The notes under the pieces are model-generated. The model had not been told where the DNA came from. It saw only the letters and a list, made by a program, of their open reading frames with translations, and searched no databases. A stretch of 45,693 nt of DNA from Chloroflexota bacterium (GTDB lineage: Bacteria; Chloroflexota; Ktedonobacteria; Ktedonobacterales; Ktedonobacteraceae), in NCBI GenBank assembly GCA_005881495.1, contig VBHI01000198.1:1-45693 (forward strand). The letters are read 5' to 3'. This document shows positions 25,856 through 34,566 of the stretch, piece after piece. The stretch's first letter is position 1, and each line of letters begins with the position of its first letter. Made by a program: the position numbers and the translations under genes.

Positions 25856-26602
25856 ATGCTTTCAGACATTATTGATATTCCTTCTGGTTCACTCATATCT
25901 CTTGTTGGGGCTGGTGGAAAAACGACCACAATGTATACACTCGCCGCTGAACTGGCAGCGAAAAATATGCGCGTCGTCACCACTACTACCACCAATCTCT
26001 ATGTTCCCAGGCAGAGTGAAACGGACACCTTAATTATTTCTGCTGAAACTCCTACGCTCCTCGAAATGGTGAATTTCGCCTGGAAGCAGTATCAACATAT
26101 CACAGTCGCTGCAAAAGCCATTGGTGAGGGGAAAATCAATGGTCTGCAGCTTGACCAGCCGTATGAGCTACTCATCAGGAGCGGGGCCGATGTTGTCATC
26201 GTCGAAGCTGACGGCGCCCGCCGCAGTATGATAAAAGCACCGGCGGAACACGAACCTGTCGTTCCACCTCAGACGAACATAGCCCTACTACTCATGAGCG
26301 CAGAAGTAATGAACCAACCACTGGGCGCAGAGATAGCCCATCGCCCCGAACGTATCGCTGCTGTACTGGCTATAAACCTGGGAGACATGCTGACACCCAG
26401 ACATGTAGCAAAGCTAATGACGAATGAACAGGGTACCATGAAGAGTATACCCGAAACTGCCAACGTCTATCTCCTACTAACACATGTTACTGAGAAAAAC
26501 ACAGCGATGACACGCGAAGTGGCAGAACTGGTACAAAGTTCGGGTAGGGGGATCAGAGTGTTGTGCTCTACCCGCCCAGGTCAGTGGTCAAAAGCGCTCT
26601 GA
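25856..26602 (+). CDS. YqeC-like selenium-dependent hydroxylase accessory protein
   Basis: 248 residues. P-loop GAGGKTTT near residues 18-25, VVTTTTTNLYVP, VIVEADGARRSMIKAPAEHEPV and LLTHVTEKN match the YqeC family, found with selenium-dependent molybdenum hydroxylases and presumed to act in cofactor loading or maturation. No hydroxylase, selD or molybdenum transport gene is in the window, so its partners are elsewhere or its role differs. A GGGTAG ribosome site precedes the ATG at 25856. Confidence 0.82.
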   Translation: MLSDIIDIPSGSLISLVGAGGKTTTMYTLAAELAAKNMRVVTTTTTNLYVPRQSETDTLIISAETPTLLEMVNFAWKQYQHITVAAKAIGEGKINGLQLDQPYELLIRSGADVVIVEADGARRSMIKAPAEHEPVVPPQTNIALLLMSAEVMNQPLGAEIAHRPERIAAVLAINLGDMLTPRHVAKLMTNEQGTMKSIPETANVYLLLTHVTEKNTAMTREVAELVQSSGRGIRVLCSTRPGQWSKAL

Positions 26603-26621
26603 TCGCACCTAACTACCCTAA

Positions 26622-26663
26622 ATATCTAGACCAATTTTGAGCTTTCTGGTAGAGTCTAGATAT
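26622..26663. promoter_or_regulatory. perfect 10-bp inverted repeat upstream of the permease gene
   Basis: ATATCTAGAC (26622-26631) and GTCTAGATAT (26654-26663), separated by 22 bases, end 72 bases before the ATG. It may be an operator for a dimeric regulator, or an RNA stem. Confidence 0.5.
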
Positions 26664-26735
26664 GACAGCAAAAGTACACTGTTCACAACAAAATATTGAA
26701 GCTTTCTAACAACTCTATTAAGGGACACTTAATCT

Positions 26736-29579
26736 ATGAGGCTTGCTCTCTACTGGTCATACTCCACCCGCTCGCTTGTACGCGGGGGACAACATACAAT
26801 CCTGGCCATTTTCTGCGTCGCCGTTGGCGTTATGGCAATTGTAGCATTACAGTTAGTTGGCCTCAGCGTCAAACAGGCCCTCATTGGCAATGTCGTTGAG
26901 GCCAACGGCGGTGATATTCGCATCGGCGCAGGTATCACACCTCTGCGTCGACAGGACGTGATTGTGCTCGACCAACTAAAGCAGCGCGGGCGTATTACCG
27001 ATTACGCAACCTCATTTGACGCCGGTGGCAGTATCTCACTTTCCTCTGGAGATGAAGTAGCCTTCAGATTCATTGCTATCTCTCAAAACTATCCGCTAGT
27101 TGGGCAGGCAAACTTCTTAGCGCCATCACATAACTTGACCATCCGGGGTATTGTCACTGGTAATAAGGTGGCCATGAGCTCGCTCGTCTTTCAGCATCTA
27201 GGGGCACACATCGGTAGTACCTACCGTGTTAAGACGGTAGATGGTCGTCTTGTAGCTATCACCGTTGCCGCGGAATTCCAGGAGGGAGATGCCTTTCTGG
27301 GACCACTGGTGATCATCTCACAAACAGCCTTGAACTCCGTGCCTGGCCCTAACGGCACTCCCCTACCCGCGCAATATGATACAGCCTATATGACCGTACC
27401 AACTGCCAATATCAATTCCGTTAAGACAGAAATAGGTCAGGCCCTACCATCAGTGCGCGTTATCACCGCGAAAGATCTACTCGCACGGCGCCAGAGTCAG
27501 GTCGACCAGATTGAACTTTTTTTAAGGATTGTTGGTTTGCTGGCACTTTTCATTGGTGGTATTGGCGTCATAAACACGATGCAAGTCCTCTTGCATCGCC
27601 GGCAGGTTGAGATCGCCATGCTCAAAACGACCGGCTATCGGCAGATCGACTTATATACATTATTTGGGTTGGAGGCGGCATTACTTGGTGTCATTGGTGG
27701 CTTTGTCGGAACGGCTGCTGGCGTGGGTGCTAGTTTTCTCGTCCGTGCTGTCGTTGAAAACGCCTTTTTCCTGCATCTTTCCATTGTTTTAGACCCGTTG
27801 ACCGTCACCTCAGGTCTGCTGGTAGGACTGTCAACCGCCCTCATATTTGGGCTGTTGCCAATCGTACAGGCCAGCCAGGTACGTCCGCTAGTAGTCTTGC
27901 GCGAGATAAACGAAAGAACAAAAACATCCTCTCGCTTGACTACCCTGGCGTTACTCCTCTTACTATCGCTACTCTTCGTCGCCTTGGCTTCAACTATCCT
28001 GGAAGATGTGATCACGGCAACTGTAGCAGTCTATGGTGGCGCTGGCATAATTTTCGCCTTGGCCCTGGGCTTCAGCCTGCTGGTACTGGCGATCTCAAAA
28101 CTACCAGTCTATGAGCGGCCTCGTCTGCGCATCATACTCTGGATTCTGCTAGCATTTGGTTTCATCGTCCTCTCCTCGCTTCTATTTGTAGGTCTGACAT
28201 ATTCAGGAGTATACGCAAATAGCATTGCGACAAGCCTTGGCTACAGCATTGTCGGCAAGTATGTACTCGTTGTCCTGGGAGGGCTTGGAATTATCCTGGT
28301 AGGCGGTTCGCTTGTCTACCTCTTAGCAACCATCGTCAACAGTTTTATTATGTTCACCCCACGTTCATGGAAAACTGCCGTTATGCTGGCATACCGCAAT
28401 ATTGGCAGACAGAGAATACGCACCACTACCACTTTGACGGCTCTCTTTGTCGGAGTATTCGCTATAGGTCTCATATTGGTCCTGGGTCAGGGGATCAAGG
28501 ATACAATCAATAATACATTGAATACGCTCTTTACCCGCAATGTATTCGTCATAGTTTCGCCAAAACAAAAAACCACGCTCACCAATCAGTTACCGTATCT
28601 GAAAGGAATCGATGCAAGTAAGACGCTCATCAATCCATTGGTGCCACAGATATACCCGCTTCTCGTCGCTGGGAAAGATGTCAACACTCTTCTCAAGAGT
28701 ATCCGTGCCACAGATAAAATCAACAAAGAGGATATTCTCAATGCTATGAGTGACCTGCAGGGTTTCAGCCTGAATGCTGGCAAGAATAACCTGCCTATTA
28801 TTGTTCTGAAAAATGGGCGCAATCTCAGTGCATCTGACTCCGGCACGAATAATGTCATCATGAGTTCTCAGCTCGAAAAAGCACCTGTTCGCTTACATGT
28901 AGGAGATAGTGTCGTCGTGCAAAGTGTAGACGGAAACGTCACAAAAGTCCTCAAGGTTGTTGGATTCTACGATGGTGATTCGCGCACAGGCAATACAAAT
29001 TTTGCGAGGATATTGGCTGACACCGCTTTGACGGAGCAACTCGGTGGGCAACTCACCCTGGAGGTCTTCTCACTGAAAGTGGACCCTAATCAATTGCCTG
29101 CGTTCAAGCAGCATCTAACTAAAACTGTGCCCACAGCCTTCATTTTCAGCGTGACCGACATCGATGCGCTCATCAACCAGGTGCTCAACAACCTCATCAT
29201 CATGTTGACAACTGTTGCCTCGCTTGCTATGATCGCCGGCCTGATCATTATTGCAAACGCGGTCGCCCTGGCCATGTTGGAGCGGAGACGTGAAATAGGC
29301 ATTTTGAAATCTGTTGGTCATACCAGTGCTTCAATACTTGCAACCGTCCTTATTGAAAATGGTCTGGTTGGGGTGCTTGGTTCACTGGTGGCTATGCTGC
29401 TTGTGGCGGGAGCGATTGCTGCCCTTAGCTCGTTTGTGTTTCACATTACTATTGGATTGGGTCCAGGCCTCATAGGGTTGATTGTTGGTTCAACTGTGCT
29501 GATTTCAATGTTTGTTGCCGCTGTAGTTGCATGGGGAGCTGTGCGTGTAAGGCCGTTAGATGTTTTACGGTACGAGTAG
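26736..29579 (+). CDS. MacB/FtsX-type ABC permease with two FtsX domains
   Basis: 947 residues. An N-terminal membrane segment (ILAIFCVAVGVMAIVALQL) and a periplasmic/extracytoplasmic domain are followed by an FtsX core (LFLRIVGLLALFIGGIGVIN, RRQVEIAMLKTTGYRQID). The layout repeats in the second half, ending with LERRREIGILKSVGHTSA and VRPLDVLRYE. About eight to ten membrane segments are visible. Such proteins normally work with a separate LolD/MacB-like ATPase, which is not encoded next to it. Likely substrate class is lipid, lipoprotein or peptide, or mechanotransmission to an extracytoplasmic partner. ATG chosen with AAGGGA ten bases upstream. Confidence 0.87.
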   Translation: MRLALYWSYSTRSLVRGGQHTILAIFCVAVGVMAIVALQLVGLSVKQALIGNVVEANGGDIRIGAGITPLRRQDVIVLDQLKQRGRITDYATSFDAGGSISLSSGDEVAFRFIAISQNYPLVGQANFLAPSHNLTIRGIVTGNKVAMSSLVFQHLGAHIGSTYRVKTVDGRLVAITVAAEFQEGDAFLGPLVIISQTALNSVPGPNGTPLPAQYDTAYMTVPTANINSVKTEIGQALPSVRVITAKDLLARRQSQVDQIELFLRIVGLLALFIGGIGVINTMQVLLHRRQVEIAMLKTTGYRQIDLYTLFGLEAALLGVIGGFVGTAAGVGASFLVRAVVENAFFLHLSIVLDPLTVTSGLLVGLSTALIFGLLPIVQASQVRPLVVLREINERTKTSSRLTTLALLLLLSLLFVALASTILEDVITATVAVYGGAGIIFALALGFSLLVLAISKLPVYERPRLRIILWILLAFGFIVLSSLLFVGLTYSGVYANSIATSLGYSIVGKYVLVVLGGLGIILVGGSLVYLLATIVNSFIMFTPRSWKTAVMLAYRNIGRQRIRTTTTLTALFVGVFAIGLILVLGQGIKDTINNTLNTLFTRNVFVIVSPKQKTTLTNQLPYLKGIDASKTLINPLVPQIYPLLVAGKDVNTLLKSIRATDKINKEDILNAMSDLQGFSLNAGKNNLPIIVLKNGRNLSASDSGTNNVIMSSQLEKAPVRLHVGDSVVVQSVDGNVTKVLKVVGFYDGDSRTGNTNFARILADTALTEQLGGQLTLEVFSLKVDPNQLPAFKQHLTKTVPTAFIFSVTDIDALINQVLNNLIIMLTTVASLAMIAGLIIIANAVALAMLERRREIGILKSVGHTSASILATVLIENGLVGVLGSLVAMLLVAGAIAALSSFVFHITIGLGPGLIGLIVGSTVLISMFVAAVVAWGAVRVRPLDVLRYE

Positions 29580-29617
29580 TAATAAAGTAGAGGAAGCGGC
29601 AAGTAAATGAACTCTTG

Positions 29618-29648
29618 AAAAAAGCTGCTTTCCTAAAAGGAAAACAGC
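29618..29648 (-). terminator. terminator of the UroD-like gene
   Basis: On the minus strand GCTGTTTTCCT pairs with AGGAAAGCAGC (one U-G pair), loop TTT, followed at once by six T (29623-29618). It is 48 bases after the stop of the minus-strand gene, and also lies just after the permease gene. Confidence 0.8.
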
Positions 29649-29696
29649 ATGGCTTGCTTACTACAGTAGTGGTCAGAATATATCTTTCGCAATTGG

Positions 29697-30647
29697 TTAG
29701 GATAAATTCTCAACCAGCCTCCGCGCGATATGTAACCACTCCTCCGGCGTATCATCGGGGACAGAACAGCCATTTGCCAAAATTAGCCGTAGTCCCTTGG
29801 TTTGGCTGATCGCTGACAGAATTTCGTTCTCTAGTTCAGTCTCGCTGCCGTGTGTGAGGGAGCCACGCTCCCAAAGACCACCCATGAGGCATTTATCAGT
29901 CAGGGTCAGAGCTTCGCTCAAGCTTGGGCCGGTGATGCGGTCGCTCCAACTCATCACTGCGACGGGGTAGTCGGTGAAGTCCTCGAAGTAGATCTCATCA
30001 CCCTCTTGCGTAGGGTCGGCGTGCACATGCACAATATTTAACCAGCCTGCTTGCGCTCCCTCTAAAACATGCAGATCATAGGGACGAGCAATTTCGGCGT
30101 ACTCTTCCCGTGTCAAGTCAGTATTGGTAGCACCCATACAGGAGAAAAATATCCCATTTGCTCCGGCTTCAATGGCCGCGCTCACAAACTCACGCAAGTT
30201 CGCAGCAATAATAGCCAGTCCTTGTTTGAAGTCTTCAGGGTTTTTGCGCGCCTGTTCAATGGCCTCCGTCCTCCCTATAAACCGCGATATACTAGTAAAT
30301 GGGCTGAACAATGTGAGTATGAGCGGAAAGTCACTGTCGAGTTGCGAGCGTAACTTGCGAATACAGATAAGCTGTTCCCGAAAGCTCGGAGTGTCCAACC
30401 CCAATCGTGGTAGTGTGCTCCACTGAGTCGTCTGAGGCTCGGGATAAGGCAAATCGGGCATGATTTTCACAATATCCAGGTCGAACTTCTTACGAAAAAA
30501 CTCCATCGTTAGCTCGGCCATTCGCTCTCCGGAGCCTTCTGGTTTAAAGTGGTGCCAGAAACAGAAAGGTACGCGATCTACGTGCTCTCCCGCAATTGCA
30601 GCCTGCACACGTTCACTGGCAGTCATCGGTTTTGGTGGCGTGGTCAT
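29697..30647 (-). CDS. uroporphyrinogen decarboxylase-family protein
   Basis: 316 residues. The UroD fold shows ASERVQAAIAGEHVDRVPF at the N-terminus, a typical opening of UroD and of MtaA/CmuA methyltransferases, and AGANGIFFSCMGATN, EEYAEIARPYDLHVLE and GLRLILANGCSVPDDTP. The last stretch (ANGCSVP) resembles the zinc-binding C-terminal Cys motif of methyltransferase-type members better than true HemE. A methyltransferase or related role is thus more likely than heme synthesis. TTGAGGAA precedes the ATG by five bases. Confidence 0.8.
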   Translation of the reverse strand: MTTPPKPMTASERVQAAIAGEHVDRVPFCFWHHFKPEGSGERMAELTMEFFRKKFDLDIVKIMPDLPYPEPQTTQWSTLPRLGLDTPSFREQLICIRKLRSQLDSDFPLILTLFSPFTSISRFIGRTEAIEQARKNPEDFKQGLAIIAANLREFVSAAIEAGANGIFFSCMGATNTDLTREEYAEIARPYDLHVLEGAQAGWLNIVHVHADPTQEGDEIYFEDFTDYPVAVMSWSDRITGPSLSEALTLTDKCLMGGLWERGSLTHGSETELENEILSAISQTKGLRLILANGCSVPDDTPEEWLHIARRLVENLS

Positions 30648-30767
30648 CTTGTTTCCTCAATATTCTCTTTGTTCTGACTTTCCTGCTAGCAAATATCAGG
30701 ACTTCCCAAAAGCTGCTTAGAGAGGAGTTCCTAAAAACCCCCTCTAAGAATGGATACAAACAGTATA

Positions 30768-30783
30768 CGGCATTTCGATGCCG
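30768..30783. promoter_or_regulatory. UUCG tetraloop hairpin
   Basis: CGGCAT-TTCG-ATGCCG, a perfect six-pair stem with a TTCG loop, between the divergent UroD-like gene and cysteine desulfurase. No T-run follows in either direction. On the plus strand it would be in or before the desulfurase leader. Confidence 0.5.
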
Positions 30784-30874
30784 GTAATGAAGGCACATAT
30801 GATAAAATAGGGTAGCAAAAAAGATTCAACATCCATAAAAACGACACAATACAGCGTACTTAGAGGAACCGTAA

Positions 30875-32026
30875 ATGCAAGATCACACAATATATCTTGA
30901 CCACGCTGCAACCACTGCTCTAGATGCACGAGTGCTGGACGCTATGTTGCCTTACTTCACAACTGAATATGGCAACGCCAGCAGCATCTACACCCTTGGG
31001 CGTCACGCCATGCAAGCCATTGATAGTGCTCGTGAGCAGGTAGCTGATTTCCTGAATTGCCGCCCAACAGAAATCTCTTTCACAGGCTGTGGCTCTGAGA
31101 GTGATAACCTGGCTATCAAAGGGATCGCTTTTGCCTCGCAGAAAAAAGGCAATCATATTATTACCACGCCAATTGAGCATCACGCTGTATTGCACACCTG
31201 CCAGTACCTTGAGCGTTTTGGTTTCAAAACCACCTATGTACCTGTCGATAGCTATGCAAGTGTAGATCCGGATGATGTGGTGCGAGCAATTACCGACCAG
31301 ACAATCCTCGTCTCTGTTATGTATGCCAATAACGAAGTCGGTACCATTGAACCTGTCGCGGAGATTGGTCGTATCTGTCGAGCCAAAAAAATACCCTTTC
31401 ATATTGATGCCGTACAAGCAGGAGGCTCTCTGCCGATAGATGTTGCAGCTCTCAATGCTGACCTGCTCTCTCTCTCTGCTCACAAATTTTACGGACCTAA
31501 AGGGGTAGGAATACTCTATGTGCGCCAGGGGATGCGCCTATTGCCGCAGTTACAGGGTGGTTCGCAAGAACGCGGGCGCCGCGCTGGCACCGAAAATGTG
31601 GCGGGAATCGTAGGAGCAGCCACTGCGCTACGCCTTGCTTATGAAGAATTACCCCTGGTGCAGCCTCGCATCGTTGCCCTGCGGGATCGTCTGATCGATG
31701 GCCTTTTGCCTATTCCGGGCAGCCAACTGACCGGACATCCCACCAGCCGTCTAGCAAATAATGCAAGCTTCTGCTTTGAGGGCGTTGAAGGGGAATCGAT
31801 ACTCCTCAATCTCGACTTGCTTGGTGTAGCTGCCTCCACCGGCTCTGCTTGTACTTCCGGTTCGGTTGATCCATCACATGTCCTGCTTGCGATGGGACTT
31901 CCAGCGGAAGTTGCTCACGGCAGTCTACGGCTCACACTTGGTAAGGAGAATACCGCTGCTGATGTAAATGTCCTACTCACCGCGGTACCGACTATCATTG
32001 AGAAGCTACGAGGTTTGCGCGCGTGA
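30875..32026 (+). CDS. cysteine desulfurase (NifS/IscS family)
   Basis: 383 residues. PLP-binding Lys204 in SAHKFYGPKG, the His-rich EHHAVLHTC near residue 101, and catalytic Cys326 in the loop STGSACTSGS. It moves sulfur from cysteine to a carrier for iron-sulfur clusters or tRNA thiolation. The short active loop with CTSGS is of the NifS/IscS type, not SufS. No iscU or mnmA is adjacent, so the acceptor is unknown. GAGGAA five bases before the ATG. Confidence 0.9.
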   Translation: MQDHTIYLDHAATTALDARVLDAMLPYFTTEYGNASSIYTLGRHAMQAIDSAREQVADFLNCRPTEISFTGCGSESDNLAIKGIAFASQKKGNHIITTPIEHHAVLHTCQYLERFGFKTTYVPVDSYASVDPDDVVRAITDQTILVSVMYANNEVGTIEPVAEIGRICRAKKIPFHIDAVQAGGSLPIDVAALNADLLSLSAHKFYGPKGVGILYVRQGMRLLPQLQGGSQERGRRAGTENVAGIVGAATALRLAYEELPLVQPRIVALRDRLIDGLLPIPGSQLTGHPTSRLANNASFCFEGVEGESILLNLDLLGVAASTGSACTSGSVDPSHVLLAMGLPAEVAHGSLRLTLGKENTAADVNVLLTAVPTIIEKLRGLRA

Positions 32027-32962
32027 TGGTGACAGCAATCTCTCCATCACCCATTCCCTCGTTGCTTCAGCATTTATTCTTACGGCTGCCTGAATTAATG
32101 GGCCATCCATTATGCGCGAAACCATGAATCCTTTGAATGGCCCACGCCCAAATACTCTGGCTGTCATTTCTTGGAACTCTAGCAACTCCGGGGCGCACAA
32201 TGCCACAACCCCCACAGCATCGTGGAGATAGGGAAGATCAGGCTGCCAACGTGAGTGATGCCTTTTCCAAACTTCCAACAGATGGCTGAGAAACTGGGTT
32301 TGGCGAGAGTGACTATTGTGTAACCTGGTAATATCACCCTCTCGAAGCTGGCAGCGCATCGTAATATCCCAGCCTAGCATCGTCACTGGAATACCCGTCC
32401 CCAGGGCAATTTGTGCTGCCCGTGCATCACTGCGTATATTCCAATCGGGGAAAGGAAAACTACTTGTACCCCCAACTATGACAATGCCTCTTATAGCCAT
32501 GAATAAAGCCGGTTCGAGCCTGAGAGCCGTAGCAATATTCGTCAGTGGCCCGAAACAAAGTATCGTTAGACGACCACGTTGAGCCAATGCAGTCTCTATA
32601 ATCAATTCCGGTCCAGAAAGTGTACTGATTGTTGGTAGAACGACTCGTTGATCAATAACGGCTGCCTGGGGTACGCCAGAGGGTCGGTGACGAGGTTGTA
32701 TAGGCGTTTCTATTCCTGCTGCCACTCGGACATCTTCACATCCAAAAATGTGGAGCAAGTATTGTGCTAAACGTGCCCTCTGTCGGGTATCTCCGTAAAC
32801 AGTGGTGATTCCCTGCAAATCAATTTCTGGTGACTGTAAAATGAGAGCAAGCGCAATCGCGTCATCGATGTCGTCACCGATATCGGTATCGACGAGTACG
32901 CTATGTTTTTCTGAAATAGATTGGCTTCTTTCAGCATTGTGTTGAAAGGGTAATTGGCGCAT
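32006..32962 (-). CDS. inosine/uridine-preferring nucleoside hydrolase family protein
   Basis: 318 residues from the ATG at 32960-32962; the frame is open to 33040, but that would add about 26 residues beyond the usual N-terminus. The calcium-binding Asp cluster DTDIGDDIDDAIALAL, FGPLTNIATALRL, VIVGGTSSFP and the C-terminal PYLHDAVGVVAL are family marks. It would split N-glycosidic bonds of nucleosides for salvage. Its last 21 bases overlap the convergent cysteine desulfurase gene, an unusual 3'-3' overlap. Substrate preference unknown. Confidence 0.82.
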   Translation of the reverse strand: MRQLPFQHNAERSQSISEKHSVLVDTDIGDDIDDAIALALILQSPEIDLQGITTVYGDTRQRARLAQYLLHIFGCEDVRVAAGIETPIQPRHRPSGVPQAAVIDQRVVLPTISTLSGPELIIETALAQRGRLTILCFGPLTNIATALRLEPALFMAIRGIVIVGGTSSFPFPDWNIRSDARAAQIALGTGIPVTMLGWDITMRCQLREGDITRLHNSHSRQTQFLSHLLEVWKRHHSRWQPDLPYLHDAVGVVALCAPELLEFQEMTARVFGRGPFKGFMVSRIMDGPLIQAAVRINAEATREWVMERLLSPSRAQTS

Positions 32963-33143
32963 TGTCAACAAGTCCTCTTTTATGTTACAGTGGATAAGTA
33001 AGAGGTTAGAGAATAGAGGCAAACCTACGCCTACTATCACACTCTATTAAAAGACTACCATAGTAGGATAGCAATAGGCAACGACCAATGCGGACGTATG
33101 CTGTTTCCTGCCTCCGTTCAGAAAAGAAGGGAAGTGTGCTTCT

Positions 33144-34316
33144 ATGGATACGCTCAGACGAGAAGTGTTGTCACAGCGTGTGCGTCAGGTAAAGCCCTCT
33201 GGAATACGTAAATTCTTTGATATTATTAACACCATGCCAGAAGTCATTTCTCTTGGCGTCGGCGAACCAGATTTTGTCACCCCGGTACACATCCGTCAAG
33301 CCGGCGTTCGCTCTATCGAGTTAGGCCATACGAAATATACCTCGAATTACGGTATACTCGAATTACGCGAAGAGCTGGCAGCTATGCTGCAACGTCGCTA
33401 CAGTTTGACCTATGACCCCAAGCAAGAAATACTAGTTACTGTTGGTGTCAGTGAGGGTGTAGACCTGGCAATGCGCACGATCATCGATCCAGGTGATGAG
33501 GTGATCTCCCTCGATCCAGGGTATGTTGCTTATGAAGCTGATATTATCTTCGCGGGCGGAGTCCCTGTAGCTGTCCCCACCTTTGCCAGGTACGATTTTG
33601 GTGTCCGTGCTGCTGCAATTGCAGCAGCGATTACTCCCCGCACAAAGATGATTTTGATCGGTAACCCAAATAACCCCACTGGTGCTGTTGTACCTGAAGT
33701 AGAACTTGAGGGTATTGCCAAGCTGGCTATGAAACACGATCTCATTGTTGCTACTGACGAGGTCTATAGCCGCCTTGTATATGGGCAAAAACATATTTGC
33801 ATCGCTTCGCTCCCTGGAATGCGTGAGCGTACCATCTTGCTCGATGGCTTTTCCAAGGCGTATGCCATGACAGGTTGGCGTGTTGGCTATGTTGCTGCTC
33901 CAGCACTCATTTTGGAGGCAATGCTAAAGGTTCACCAATATGCAATTATGTGCGCTGGTACCGCTCCCCAGGAAGCAGCATTAGAAGCACTGCGTCACGG
34001 GGAGGATGATGTACAGATGATGCATCAAGATTACGCTCGTCGGCGTCGTATGTTTGTCGATGGTCTTAATCGTATCGGCCTGGCTTGCTGTGAACCGCGA
34101 GGAGCCTTTTATACCTTTCCTTACATAGGGAATACAGGTTTAACTGATGAGGAGTTCGCAGAGAAACTTCTTTTCGAGGAGAAGGTTGCTGTTGTTCCTG
34201 GCAGTTCATTTGGCGCTGCGGGTAAAGGCTATGTGCGCTGTGCTTATTGTACCGCCTTTGAGCAGCTTGAAGAGGCCTTGATACGTATGGAACGCTTCTT
34301 GAAGAAGTATTCATAG
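33144..34316 (+). CDS. class I/II aminotransferase
   Basis: 390 residues. NPNNPTG at 174-180, PLP lysine Lys238 in DGFSKAYAMTGWRVGY, and Tyr in TDEVYSRLVYG. It resembles the aspartate/aromatic aminotransferase (AraT/PatA of Bacillus) group. In a window with lysine and polyamine genes it might act on aromatic amino acids, N-acetyldiaminopimelate or related substrates, but this cannot be decided. GAAGGGAAG before the ATG. It is followed by an amino-acid permease that has its own promoter. Confidence 0.87.
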   Translation: MDTLRREVLSQRVRQVKPSGIRKFFDIINTMPEVISLGVGEPDFVTPVHIRQAGVRSIELGHTKYTSNYGILELREELAAMLQRRYSLTYDPKQEILVTVGVSEGVDLAMRTIIDPGDEVISLDPGYVAYEADIIFAGGVPVAVPTFARYDFGVRAAAIAAAITPRTKMILIGNPNNPTGAVVPEVELEGIAKLAMKHDLIVATDEVYSRLVYGQKHICIASLPGMRERTILLDGFSKAYAMTGWRVGYVAAPALILEAMLKVHQYAIMCAGTAPQEAALEALRHGEDDVQMMHQDYARRRRMFVDGLNRIGLACCEPRGAFYTFPYIGNTGLTDEEFAEKLLFEEKVAVVPGSSFGAAGKGYVRCAYCTAFEQLEEALIRMERFLKKYS

Positions 34317-34336
34317 ACCTGGCAACCTCCAAATCA

Positions 34337-34366
34337 TTGAAAATATGGCATATGAGCGGGTATACT
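34337..34366 (+). promoter_or_regulatory. sigma-70 promoter of the APC permease gene
   Basis: TTGAAA, 18 bases, TATACT. It leaves a long leader of about 195 bases that has no clear known riboswitch. Confidence 0.65.
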
Positions 34367-34566
34367 CGTAACAAGTTCATATACCATATTTTGACTAATC
34401 TCTATCATCACTACAGAAAGGAGGTAACCTCTCCCCCTCGCGTGAGGCTTCTCATCTTCTGTTCCCCTTCACCATGCCTCACTATGTAGATCACAGTCAA
34501 TTAGCTCTTTGTCAGTTCCAACACATCGAGTATGCCTCCACGGGCTAGATTGAAAGGAGCACATTT

